Of a stretch of DNA of 64,000 nt, positions 57,901 to 64,000 are shown in pieces. The first letter of the stretch is position 1, and every line of letters begins with the position of its first letter. Origin of the DNA: Leptasterias polaris (taxonomy: Eukaryota; Echinodermata; Asteroidea; Forcipulatida; Asteriidae); contig JAZGTN010000035.1 in NCBI GenBank assembly GCA_037783415.1, positions 620,001-684,000 of the forward strand, written 5' to 3'. The notes below the pieces were generated by a model, which saw only the letters and a list, made by a program, of their open reading frames with translations, searched no databases and was not told where the DNA came from. The translations under genes and the position numbers were made by a program.

Positions 57901-59360
57901 CCATACTCAACCCATGCAGTTGAATGATACCAACCGATTGGTCAACTCCATGCCAAATGTTTTGAGTAGGAGAGTAATAAGTGCTAAAGGTAGGATCATT
58001 GTTTGGTTGTTGTCAACGTAATGCTCATTTATAGGTATTTATAGGCAAAATTATCAAGAAAGATACAATAAAAGTCACATGTGAATGTTTCAGCTGAGTA
58101 CAGTGTCCACTTGTTGAAAAAACTGTCACGGTATTTTCACACGAGCGTCGAATCCATCCATGTTTAGCTAGGTGACAGCATATGTGGCCACAGTATTCAC
58201 AAAGGGACACCAACCCTCAGAAATATGAGAAACGATTCATGCATGAATCGTTTCTCAAATTCAAATGTTTTTATTGAATTCTAATCAACGGGGGCATTTC
58301 AGACAAAATAATTCTGCAGGATGCCTACTACCATTACCGTCTTTATAACAAGTAAGCTTTCGGGTAGAAATTAAAATTTAAAAAAGCAGGGTCATTACCA
58401 AACAATGGCCCTACCTTTAACCAAAAGAAACTCACAGCTTTGAGAAGCTAAACAAACTGATGCACATAGCCCAAGAAGTTTTGTCACCAGTGAGACTCAG
58501 TGACACTATTTGTCTCGGAACGCCTTACCTGTAAACCGAAGCAGGCAGCGTGACCAAACTTGCCCTCTCGTGGGAACAGATCAAGATAAAAGAATCCCAT
58601 GAAGGTACCTGATTCCTTGTCCGTCACGCTGAACTGAAAGATCCAAACCAAATAACAAATTAGTGATGAACCATCATGCAAAACCTTAAAGAGAAGTTAC
58701 ATCGTTGTTTATGTAAATCAATTCCTATCCTCTAGTTTAAAAAAAAAAACAACACCATTCAAAAAGTGGCATGTCGTGGTCGAGCAGTTACCAGCACCAA
58801 AATCAAACTTTAGTGTTTCTGATCAGTAGAGTGTGGGTTCGAGTCCCGGTCGTGGCACTTGTGTCCTTGAGCAAGATACTTTACCAAAATTGCTTTGTTC
58901 TTCAGATGGGACATTAAAGCCGTAGGTCTCTCGTACTAGAATTAGTAGTGCACGAAAAATAACCCAGAACACTTATTGTGGAGGAGTAGGAGTTTAACCC
59001 TGGTGTTTCTGGTTCACAATAGCAAGCACCCTTGTTTACAGGTTTCCTCAGGCTTGCGAGCTACAGTGATTAAGTTCACTTATGAGGCATCCTTGGTTTC
59101 ATTACCAGAATCGTATTATAATGATAATAATAATAGTTATCATTTGTGTTTTACCCATACACCGATATCAGTACTTTCTCTGAATCCTGAGGGAATAAAT
59201 CCACAGGCGTGTTACTCACGTGGGATTCAAACCCATGACCTTTGCCATTCTAGAGCAGATGTCTTACCACCGAGCTTACCCAGTAGCTAGAGGCAGTTTG
59301 AATCTTGTTTTAGCAGCTGATACTACAACGGTTTAAATTGATGTTAAATTTGCATCAAGG

Positions 59361-59393
<33 letters not shown>

Positions 59394-62300
59394 TTTGTAT
59401 AGCGCTGGTATCTAGAAAACTATTCACTGCGCTGAGACCTCGGGAGAGTTAATTATATGCCTGATTGAAAAGGTAAGTTTTGAGACATGATCGAAAAGAA
59501 GCAATGTCAGGTTGTGTTCTTAGAGTCATTGGCAAATTGTTCTCTTGGCAAAATCTCCGTAAGCTTTCATCCTGGCAGATGGAACCACAAGCAAGTGGGC
59601 ATTACTTGACCGTAATTGGCACACCGGATTGTATGGTGATACAAGTTGCTGCACAGGTACTGGGAAGACGAGCAATTGACAGATTGGTAGGTTATATGAA
59701 GGATTTTGAAAATGATGCGTTGTTCAATTGGGAGCCAGTGTAGTGCTTCGAGGACAGGGATGATGTGGTGGAACTTGCCAGAGCGTGTTTTATAGTATAC
59801 GGGCTGCAATGTTCTGGATTCTCTGAAGGTGATACAGGGTGGAAGCTGGAAGTCCATAAAGGAGGGAGTTACAATAGTCGAGTCGAGACGTTACAAGTGC
59901 ATGGATAAGTAACTCAGCGGTTTTGTCAGAGAGTAGTGAGCAGATATGGCTTATGTTTTTTAGGTGGTACATTGCAATGCTGGTGGATTTTCTGACGTGG
60001 GTCGATAAGTTCATATGCCCATCAAAGATGACACCAAGGTTTCTAGCTGTGTTGCTGAGGGGTATGGCATGACCATCAATAAAGAATATTGTTTGTGTTT
60101 TACCGACACATTGATGTGTGTTAAGCATTTTATACTCAGTAACCATTCAATCAACCTACAAACAATCTATCAAATTCTGAGGTCATTTGTTTTTTTCAAA
60201 CAATGCAAAACAGCCTATGTTTTGTTAGGAATTCTGTGCCATTAATTTGAGCTTATTTCAGTGATTTGGGGGTTTTCAAATGCTTTTTCCTCTCCTTCAC
60301 CCAGTATTTAAGATGAAAGTGTTTCTCTGGAGGATTGGTACTGGCAAGGGCCTCATAAGCAGATCCAACATTATTTGTGACAAAAATTCTTTGTCTTTAA
60401 AATGGTTTATTTGTCCCAATTAAGATTGGCATTGTCTTTACCATTGTGATGTCGTCGTTCCATACTGCGGCTTTCTTAATCTCCTCAAATTTCAGACCAA
60501 GGAGTTCCTGACAAGCAAAAGAAACAAATAAATAACAAATTAAATGTATATATTAATGATTTCATAGCATTGGAGGTCGCTGGACTTTTTGTCTGACACA
60601 GTGTGTGTGCACAAAGCAAGCTGGTGAGGTCATGTCGAGTTAAGGGGTGGTCAGCTGCAGTGATCGCAATACAAATTATATTTTATCCAAGAAAGGCTGT
60701 AAACAAATTAAAAGAATTTGGGGTGGTACATGTCTTGATCAGAAGCTGTCAAACTCTATCAAAGCCCATCGGTTTATGATAACTGAACAAGGCCCCATGC
60801 TAAGGAGTGGGTTGGTTTGGGGATGCAGTAGCAATCCATCAAAGTAAGGTAAAACCACTGGATGTGTTTTGGAGAAACTGGGGAGGTAGGTTCAAGATAG
60901 AATTATGAATTTCTTTATCAGCATCTATCACCCAATAGGAGCAATTCCAGAACATTTCCAGAGCTGCCAACATTTGCATCTTGCAATCAGGGAGATTTTG
61001 TACAACAATCAGGGAGATAATAAGAATTACATTCAACATAATAGGGAACAAGTTTCCATAATCAGGGAGATTTTCAAATTTGTTCATCAGAATATGGACA
61101 GATTGGTTTACTTTCAGGGAACTTTCTACAGAATCAGGAAGAGTTGGCAGCTGTTTTACTATTCTATCTATTTCTATTTGCCTTCATACCTGGTATATTT
61201 CCAGCAGTCCTTTAGTGACCACCTCCAATGGAAAGTACTCCTTGAGTTTGTTGTGATCGATGGAATACTGTCGCTCCTCCGCCATGTTCATGTAGTAACG
61301 CATATCCCATAGATCGATGGCTTTGTTGAACGAGTACCCGTACTTCTCACACTGATCAACAAGAAGACAAGAAAAAAGTCACATAAATTCCTCCTGGTAG
61401 GTCATTTACATCACATGTGCATCTGCTGTACGCACAAAGTGTTTTGCTAAATCCAGGGTCGAGCTGCCCAGGGCCAAATTTCATAGAGCTGTAAGCCGAC
61501 AATATTGCTTAATAATTTTCTGCTAAGCGAAAAGCAGCAGGATACCAGTCACAAATGGTACGTGTGATATGGCATTTTAACTGATAATCTTATTCTTGTC
61601 AGCAAAATCGTTTAGTGCTAAGCTACTTGTTGCACTTAAGCCCAGGTCCCCAGCAAGGTCCAGGATTAGTGATCGTTTAGGCCTGCAGCAGCTGGTAGCC
61701 ACCTCTGGCTTGTGAAACAGCGCCCTCATGTTACAGAGGACTCAAATTTAGATGGTGTCCGACTCAAACTGATGTTCTTGTTTGGGGGTTTTTTGTGATG
61801 AGTGTATGTAGATGTGTGACACCGACATAGGCGAACAGAAACAGCAGATGGTGAATGTATTTCTAAGGTGTTGTGGTTGCTTTAAAATTGGCTGTAGAAA
61901 TTGGGACAGTCCTTGGAAAAACAGAACAGTTGGCAGGTATGCATCATGTCAGTCAACATCTTATCATCATCAAATATTATTTAACGATAGGGTCATAGAT
62001 TGGTTTTTGTCAACGTAATACTGATATAATAATTATACGCAACAATATCAATAAAGATACAATAAAAATCAGCTGAGTACAGTGTATACTTGTTGAGAAA
62101 ACAACACTCAACCGTCACAGTATTTTTATTTTAAAAATTGTATCCATCCAGTTATAGCGAAGTGAAAATGAGTATCTGGCCACAGCAAAAAAAAATTAAA
62201 AAAACAGAACACCACGGAAATTTGAATTTTCAGTCAACCCTTCAGTATCTGAGATATGATTTATGCATAAATTGTTTCTCAGATTGAAATGTTTTGGGGT

Positions 62301-63500
62301 GAAAAATTATCCAAACAATATTACTTTGAAGGCAATCCTTTCTCAAAATAGTTTATACTGTCAACAGCTGCACTGCTTCTCACTAAGTTTGTTTGTATGG
62401 TCATTCACCAACCTATTTACCAACCTATTCCCTCACCTTTAACTCAGATAGCGACATGATTTTCTGTAAACTGAAGTCATCCCAAAGATATTTATCACAG
62501 GATTTCAATAAGTCGGATTGCACATGAATATTCTGGAGGTAAGAGAGACTAACCTGATTTTGAATGTAAGTTTTTTACGTACCTCCTCTTTCTTGTAGGA
62601 TAAGAACGTCTCCAGTTCTGCACTCTGAAGAACCCTGAGCTTCTCAGAGAGATCCTTAAGGAACTTGGCAACAGTCTCAGGCGTCTTGGCCATCCTCATC
62701 TCCAAGATGTAAGCAGCATGGGTTGGATAGCCAAGAAGATCCGCCAACTGGAGTCAAAAAGGAGACAGAGACGTTTTAAGTACAAATAAAAACTCAACTG
62801 CAGGAAATACAGGGAGTCCCTCTGCAGAGCACGATTTTTATAGAGCTACTTAAGCTCATAAATAAGCCAAGTACAACAAAATTAAGCTAACCAGAATAAG
62901 GTTACCAGCCAAAATACCATGTCACCTGTGCCATTCGTGACTGGTATCCTGCTCATTTCTGCTAAGCAGGAAATTGTTCAGCAGTATTTTCTGCTTAAGC
63001 AGCTCTATGTAACTGTGCCCAGATACTTCATGGAAGCTTCCATGCCCTGAATACATTTTCTTGGTGCCCCTTGAAGTGTTCCGGTAGAAATTGACATTGA
63101 CTTCACAGAGGTGTCCTTGAAAAAGGGAAAAGAAAAAAAAATGCCCAATATGAACACAATACCAGACCTGCCTCTGTTGCCCGGGACAGATCTCATGCTA
63201 GCCCAGATTTAAAATTTCAGGCTTCTAAATTTCCAAGAAATTAACCCCCAAAAGCATTTACAAACTTTCCACTTCCAGCACTCTGCATGTAAATAAAGAT
63301 AAAACAGGGCAATTATGCCATCCACTTCCATTCAAGAGTTTGTTTTTGTCAACTTGCCCAGCAGTAAACAGTGCACGATTAGTTTGGTACTGATGCATCC
63401 AATCCATCAAATTGCTATTTTATTTTATCTCATGTAGGGACCTACCTTTTGACGGATTTCAACAAGCTCCTCCATAATTTTAGTGTTTTCTTCCTTGCAT
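48913..63500 (-). CDS. thimet oligopeptidase/neurolysin-like M3 metallopeptidase gene (3' part, 11 exon positions, two of them duplicated)
   Basis: Read from 63500 down to 48913, spliced exons give about 432 residues collinear with human thimet oligopeptidase from its RCKEEN segment to the C-terminus; the N-terminal part lies beyond the window. Family members are soluble zinc peptidases that cut short peptides such as neuropeptides inside a deep channel. Visible hallmarks: HEFGH (zinc ligands His473 and His477 and catalytic Glu474 in human numbering), third ligand Glu in DFVEAPSQM, and the tyrosine loop [10 protein letters not shown]. The residues that separate thimet oligopeptidase from neurolysin (Glu469 and Arg498 in the former) are Glu and Arg here, so specificity should be thimet-like, although the C-terminal part ([16 protein letters not shown]) resembles neurolysin. 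The zinc exon and the tyrosine-loop exon each occur twice, giving up to four isoforms. Confidence 0.93.
48997..49851 (-). other. last intron of the peptidase gene
   Basis: Intron of 855 bases between GTAAGT and TTAACAG. No repeat is identified except the G-rich run near 49786-49796; several short open frames here have no recognisable domain. Confidence 0.6.
49852..49968 (-). CDS. thimet oligopeptidase-like exon: [10 protein letters not shown] segment
   Basis: Acceptor TATTTTGCAG, donor ATT|GTAAGT; 117 nt, phase 0. It encodes [20 protein letters not shown] then [19 protein letters not shown]. The Trp follows directly on YYGYL from either alternative exon. FKKEGIMNP is more like neurolysin than thimet oligopeptidase. 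Confidence 0.94.
50053..50249. mobile_element. short element with AGCTGCCAAC ends (copy 3, intronic)
   Basis: AGAGCTGCCAACATTTGCAA at the left and GGAGAGTTGGCAGCTC at the right are inverted ends; body words CAGGGAGATTTTGT and GGGAACTTTCTGCAGAATCA match the other copies. Inside the intron before the WSEV exon. Confidence 0.75.
50450..50680. repeat. suspected dispersed repeat (GCGGTAACACCATGTGTATC)
   Basis: The word TTTGCGGTAACACCATGT also occurs at about 9594. The segment contains CAGTTCTGAAAAGAACTG, a perfect 7-bp stem. I suspect a sea-star interspersed repeat from recall; within this window only the first words recur. Confidence 0.4.
50991..51521. repeat. 58-bp tandem array, about nine copies
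   Basis: Unit words: ATGGTTAGCATAGAGACCAA, ACTGCATTGCATGTGGGTTG, CGGTGGTTAGAAACATGA. Copies are essentially identical, so the array is young or homogenised. It lies in the intron between the tyrosine-loop exons and the WSEV exon. Confidence 0.97.
51599..52155. repeat. 16-bp tandem array, about 34 copies
   Basis: Unit GTACCTCCAAGGTCCC, with block variants (CTCCTAGG near 51705-51745; GTCCTGTA near 52010-52085; CTCAAAGG near 52115-52145). Because 16 is not a multiple of three and the unit has no stop codon on the minus strand, all three minus frames stay open and encode a 16-residue repeat ([16 protein letters not shown]). I regard this as a DNA satellite and not a gene. It ends 170 bases from tyrosine-loop exon 2. 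Confidence 0.95.
52326..52457 (-). CDS. tyrosine-loop exon, version 2
   Basis: Acceptor TTCACTAG, donor CTG|GTGAGT; 132 nt, phase 0. It encodes [20 protein letters not shown] then [20 protein letters not shown] and YGYL: 12 of 44 residues differ from version 1, mostly before the loop, while the loop itself is identical at protein level but differs at most wobble positions. It starts only 55 nt after version 1 ends, too short for a normal intron, so the two are probably alternatives. Confidence 0.9.
52458..52512 (-). other. 55-nt spacer between the two tyrosine-loop exons
   Basis: Bounded by GTGAGT (donor of version 1) and CACTAG (acceptor of version 2). It is shorter than animal introns normally are, so splicing version 1 to version 2 is probably impossible for steric reasons. 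Confidence 0.75.
52513..52644 (-). CDS. tyrosine-loop exon, version 1
   Basis: Acceptor CTGCACTATTAG, donor TTG|GTGAGT; 132 nt, phase 0 at both ends. It encodes [20 protein letters not shown] then [20 protein letters not shown] and YGYL, matching human residues about 570-613. His600, Tyr605, Tyr609 and Tyr612 equivalents are present. The first Gly of the usual Gly-Gly pair (603) is Asp. Confidence 0.92.
52645..53433 (-). other. intron upstream of the tyrosine-loop exon pair
   Basis: Intron of 789 bases. The piece 53010-53160 (CTGGCAGGCAAGATACTGCA, GTAACAGCTGAACAAGGTTT) is related to 46030-46160 and to 54385-54430, a further dispersed repeat. No extra exon copy is seen. Confidence 0.6.
53434..53665 (-). 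CDS. thimet oligopeptidase-like exon: third zinc ligand and dimer-face helices
   Basis: Acceptor TTCTGTCACAG, donor AAG|GTATGG; 232 nt, the first base completing a Ser codon. It encodes [20 protein letters not shown], with the third zinc ligand Glu (human Glu502) in FVEAP and Arg498 before it. Then follow [20 protein letters not shown] and [20 protein letters not shown]. The required phase means exactly one 74-nt zinc exon must precede it: skipping both gives a stop after six codons, and including both gives a stop four codons into this exon. Confidence 0.94.
53666..54596 (-). other. intron downstream of the zinc-exon pair
   Basis: Intron of 931 bases. Around 54385-54430 there is a copy of the CTTGCCTGCCAGGAAATG repeat also present near 7050 and 46040. 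No third zinc exon is found in it. Confidence 0.6.
54597..54670 (-). CDS. zinc-helix exon, version B (HEFGH...DILGQTDF)
   Basis: Acceptor TGTCTAATGCTAG, donor CAG|GTCTGT; 74 nt with the same phases as version A. It encodes [13 protein letters not shown] then [11 protein letters not shown]. The first 13 residues are identical to version A although 7 of the 13 codons differ, all silently; only 3 of the last 11 residues match. QTDF is the word found at this place in vertebrate neurolysin. All catalytic residues are kept, so this is not a decayed copy. Version B replaces the Cys at human position 483 with Leu. Confidence 0.9.
54671..54748 (-). other. 78-nt spacer between the two zinc-helix exons
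   Basis: Bounded by GTACAC (donor of A) and GCTAG (acceptor of B). In transcription order it includes a purine-poor tract, CTTGTTTGATTCTTTGCATG, and TCTAATG, a fair branch-site match close to the acceptor. Confidence 0.7.
54749..54822 (-). CDS. zinc-helix exon, version A (HEFGH...QLCAQAEF)
   Basis: Acceptor CACCCCTCAG, donor CAG|GTACAC; 74 nt, enters in phase 0 and leaves two bases of a Ser codon. It encodes [13 protein letters not shown] then [11 protein letters not shown], close to human thimet oligopeptidase (residues 468-491). It holds the catalytic Glu, two zinc His ligands and Glu469. It lies 78 nt upstream, in transcription order, of a second exon with the same length and phase. Confidence 0.93.
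54883..55103. mobile_element. R1 MITE-like element (copy 8, intronic)
   Basis: GGGCCCAATTTTGTAGAGCT at the left, GCAGCTATATGAAATTGGGC at the right, with a short insertion (TGGCGTGTCGTGGACTACCA) in the middle. It lies 60 bases upstream of zinc exon A's acceptor in genomic terms. Confidence 0.75.
55107..55254. mobile_element. R2 palindromic element (copy 3, intronic)
   Basis: GGGTTCGATTTCACAAAGTA at the left and CTTTGGGAAATCGAGACC at the right; ATCATCTTAAGATGAGTTGT inside. Abuts the R1 element at 54883-55103. Confidence 0.7.
55362..55738 (+). mobile_element. full-length tRNA-derived SINE (family 1)
   Basis: The head resembles a long-variable-arm (Leu/Ser-type) tRNA: A box in CATAGCTGAGCGGTTTAGTG and B box GGTTCGAATCC at 55428-55438, with an extra variable arm between. 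The head is followed by the body GACACTTGTGTCCCTGAGCA, AAATGGGTACATGCAAGG and a tail of AAATAAATAAATAG. It has the usual SINE order of pol III promoter, body and A-rich tail. Relatives: 58766-58980 and fragment 5519-5610. Confidence 0.75.
56012..56119 (-). CDS. thimet oligopeptidase-like exon: AMVANFTRP segment
   Basis: Acceptor TTGTCGACAG, donor GAG|GTAAGT; 108 nt, phase 0. It encodes [20 protein letters not shown] then [16 protein letters not shown], ending immediately before the zinc-binding helix, so that helix is supplied by whichever alternative exon follows. Confidence 0.94.
56306..57852. repeat. 115-bp satellite array, about 13 copies (intronic)
   Basis: Period 115 bases exactly through the middle (starts at 56421, 56536, 56651, 56766 and onward). 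Unit words: AGTTAACCCTCCCACTGTCT, TTTGACTGACAGATAAACTA, CAACCTACAGTATGACATCA. Edge units are diverged (CTACTGTCTGACCATTCAAT at the left; CCAGCCTGCAATTCGATATA at the right), as expected for unequal exchange. A C/T variant in CCACTG[C/T]GG runs T,C,C,T,C,C,T,C,T,C from unit 4 onward, hinting at partial higher-order copying. Confidence 0.97.
57984..58420. mobile_element. TTAA-type MITE with AAAGGTAGG ends (intronic)
   Basis: Inverted ends CTAAAGGTAGGATCATTGTT and ACAATGGCCCTACCTTTAA, 437 bp; inside, GAAACGATTCATGCATGAAT and CGTTTC form a hairpin near 58227-58255. The right side has TTAA; the left has CTAA. Fragments of relatives lie at 8895-9000 and 61985-62390. Confidence 0.65.
58529..58633 (-). 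CDS. thimet oligopeptidase-like exon: [18 protein letters not shown] segment
   Basis: Acceptor ATCTTTCAG, donor CAG|GTAAGG; 105 nt, phase 0. It encodes [20 protein letters not shown] then [15 protein letters not shown], one of the most conserved blocks of M3A peptidases, forming part of the active-site floor. Confidence 0.94.
58766..58980 (+). mobile_element. tRNA-derived SINE (family 1, copy 2)
   Basis: GTGGCATGTCGTGGTCGAGC head with B box in GTGTGGGTTCGAGTCCCGGT and the same body start, GGCACTTGTGTCCTTGAGCA, as 55362-55738, then diverging. Confidence 0.65.
59112..59308 (-). mobile_element. tRNA-derived SINE (family 2) with ATT-rich tail
   Basis: On the minus strand: head GGTAAGCTCGGTGGTAAGAC, B box in CATGGGTTTGAATCCCACGT, body ACGCCTGTGGATTTATTCCC and tail ACTATTATTATTATCATTAT. 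The ATT-type tail resembles that of the LINE remnant next to it, as expected if the SINE borrows LINE machinery. Confidence 0.6.
59346..60150 (-). mobile_element. 5'-truncated, decayed non-LTR retrotransposon (CR1/L2/Rex-like)
   Basis: The minus-strand frame at 60146-59790 encodes the C-terminal part of a LINE reverse transcriptase: [38 protein letters not shown], and [17 protein letters not shown] with [15 protein letters not shown]. After a frameshift it continues in a second frame ([20 protein letters not shown]). These phrases are characteristic of CR1/Rex/L2-group elements. The 3' end reads GCGCTATACAAATATTATT and runs into a pure ATT tract (59361-59393), the simple-repeat tail typical of the group. 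The catalytic YADD region and ORF1 are absent, so it is a dead 5'-truncated copy inside a peptidase intron. Confidence 0.85.
60442..60507 (-). CDS. thimet oligopeptidase-like exon: ELLGLKF segment
   Basis: Acceptor TTGCTTGTCAG, donor ATG|GTAAAG; 66 nt, phase 0. It encodes [20 protein letters not shown] then TM, joining the preceding helix to the strand beginning FSVTD. The W of VWNDD matches the conserved W-H-E-D segment. Confidence 0.88.
60961..61153. mobile_element. short element with AGCTGCCAAC ends (copy 4, intronic)
   Basis: GAGCTGCCAACATTTGCATC at the left and AGAGTTGGCAGCTG at the right; about 193 bp; best-preserved copy of the family. It stops only 37 bases from the LWDMRYYMN exon. 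Confidence 0.78.
61190..61351 (-). CDS. thimet oligopeptidase-like exon: LWDMRYYMN segment
   Basis: Acceptor TTGATCAG, donor CAG|GTATGA; 162 nt, phase 0. It encodes [20 protein letters not shown] then [20 protein letters not shown] and [13 protein letters not shown]. The W-D-x-R-Y-Y-M motif and the KEYFP segment are family signatures. Confidence 0.93.
61471..61645. mobile_element. R1 MITE-like element (copy 9, intronic)
   Basis: GGGCCAAATTTCATAGAGCT at the left; AGCAGGATACCAGTCACAAA inside; GCACTTAAGCCC at the right. Inverted orientation relative to copy 8 by its asymmetric middle. Confidence 0.65.
61985..62390. mobile_element. TTAA-type element fragment (intronic)
   Basis: GGGTCATAGATTGGTTTTTG and ATCAATAAAGATACAATAAA match 57984-58420 and 8895-9000; near 62255-62285 TTTATGCATAAATTGTTTCT matches the hairpin centre of 57984-58420. 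The ends are not clean. Confidence 0.5.
62583..62747 (-). CDS. thimet oligopeptidase-like exon: [18 protein letters not shown] segment
   Basis: Acceptor TGACTCCAG, donor GAG|GTACGT; 165 nt, phase 0. It encodes [20 protein letters not shown] followed by helical [17 protein letters not shown], equivalent to the conserved LLGF-x-x-HADYVLEMNMAK segment of the family. All 55 codons align without a gap. Confidence 0.92.
62829..63020. mobile_element. R1 MITE-like element (copy 10, intronic)
   Basis: TTTTATAGAGCTACTTAAGC at the left and AAGCAGCTCTATGTAACTGT at the right; GACTGGTATCCTGCTCATTT inside; about 190 bp. Confidence 0.72.
63446..63500 (-). CDS. thimet oligopeptidase-like exon: CKEEN segment
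   Basis: Acceptor TTTTGTTTTGCAG at 63501; donor AAG|GTAGGT at 63445. After one base completing a split codon it reads [18 protein letters not shown]. This matches the region after the conserved Asn-x-Arg of the family. Of the human Cys248 and Cys253 pair, only the first is kept; the second is Thr. It is the first exon of the gene inside the window. Confidence 0.85.
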
Positions 63501-63731
63501 CTGCAAAACAAAACGTAATTAGAATAAATAAACTTACAATTAACATGAATCATAGACAATACAAGCAATTTACAATACAATGTGCCCTCTATAGTTCACC
63601 TGGAGAGAGGCCATTATCGCAGTGTAATATTGGAAAAAGATCAACAAGTTTTGTCCTGGCGCAGCGACCGAAGCACAACCTGATTTCTTCTTTTGTGGTT
63701 TGCCAAGCAGCAAGTTTGCACTTTTCTCAGT

Positions 63732-64000
63732 TTAAAGTCACCTGGAAATAGAATTATTTTTTTTTTAATATAAGAGTATATGTATATTAACAATAAAACA
63801 AATTTTTGAGTAATTGTTTGTCAGTATTTATATGTTAAAAAAATAGATAAAGTTGTTTGGGGGCGACTCCGCCCATCCCTTTTTGTGACGTCAATCGAGG
63901 AAGACTTCGCCTCGATTGAACATCGACCCCACTCGAACTTGCCTGCATTTACGTTGTATATACGCGTGCAAGTAGTGAGATTGTACGTTTCGTTTGGTTA
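63732..64000 (+). mobile_element. second copy of the TTAA/THAP element, cut by the window edge
   Basis: TTAAAGTCACCTGGAAATAG and the following 260 bases repeat 4303-4575 with only a handful of differences. The window ends before the THAP segment, so whether this copy has an intact transposase gene cannot be seen. It lies in the intron upstream of the CKEEN exon. Confidence 0.75.

Overview
Organism and character. This is metazoan, intron-rich, AT-rich DNA. Its repeats (short palindromic elements ending GGGCCCAATTTCATAGAGCT, TTAAAGG-ended elements, many ACATGTACATGTA words) look like those of sea stars, so I infer an echinoderm, most likely an asteroid. That assignment rests on recall of repeat style, not on a search. 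There are no bacterial-style operons; almost every open frame longer than 60 codons is noise in repeats or introns. I recognise two protein-coding genes, and they are convergent. || Gene 1, plus strand, about 12.97-29.81 kb: a sialyltransferase of the ST6GALNAC type. It has a probable start exon (12972-13004), a long stem exon with the signal anchor (25269-26288), an exon with sialylmotif L (26846-27270), one with motif S (28523-28630) and a last exon with motifs III and VS (29320-29809). The conceptual protein is about 691 residues, with about 18 N-glycosylation sequons and an unusual C-terminal extension ending in a second membrane segment. || Gene 2, minus strand, from 63.50 kb (5' part outside the window) to a stop at 48.91 kb: the 3' two thirds of a thimet oligopeptidase/neurolysin family M3 metallopeptidase. 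This is the highlight. Two exons occur as tandem pairs of exactly equal length. The first is the 74-nt exon carrying the zinc motif HEFGH (54749-54822 and 54597-54670, separated by 78 nt). The second is the 132-nt exon carrying the substrate-binding tyrosine loop [10 protein letters not shown] (52513-52644 and 52326-52457, separated by 55 nt). Reading frame makes the first pair strictly one-or-the-other; intron size makes the second pair very probably so. The gene could therefore make four catalytic-core variants that keep the chemistry but differ around the substrate cleft. || Layout. 1-12.8 kb: repeats only, including a TTAA-flanked element with a decayed THAP domain (4303-5283; a second copy enters at 63.73 kb). 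13-25.3 kb: first intron of the sialyltransferase gene, with hAT-like and other MITE-like elements and a 22-bp palindromic satellite. 25.3-29.8 kb: its main exons. 30-48.9 kb: gene-free interval with many short elements. 48.9-63.5 kb: the peptidase gene, whose introns carry three large tandem arrays (58-bp, 16-bp and 115-bp units), SINEs and a decayed LINE. || The two genes are not obviously functionally linked: one would act in Golgi glycan synthesis, the other in neuropeptide and peptide turnover.
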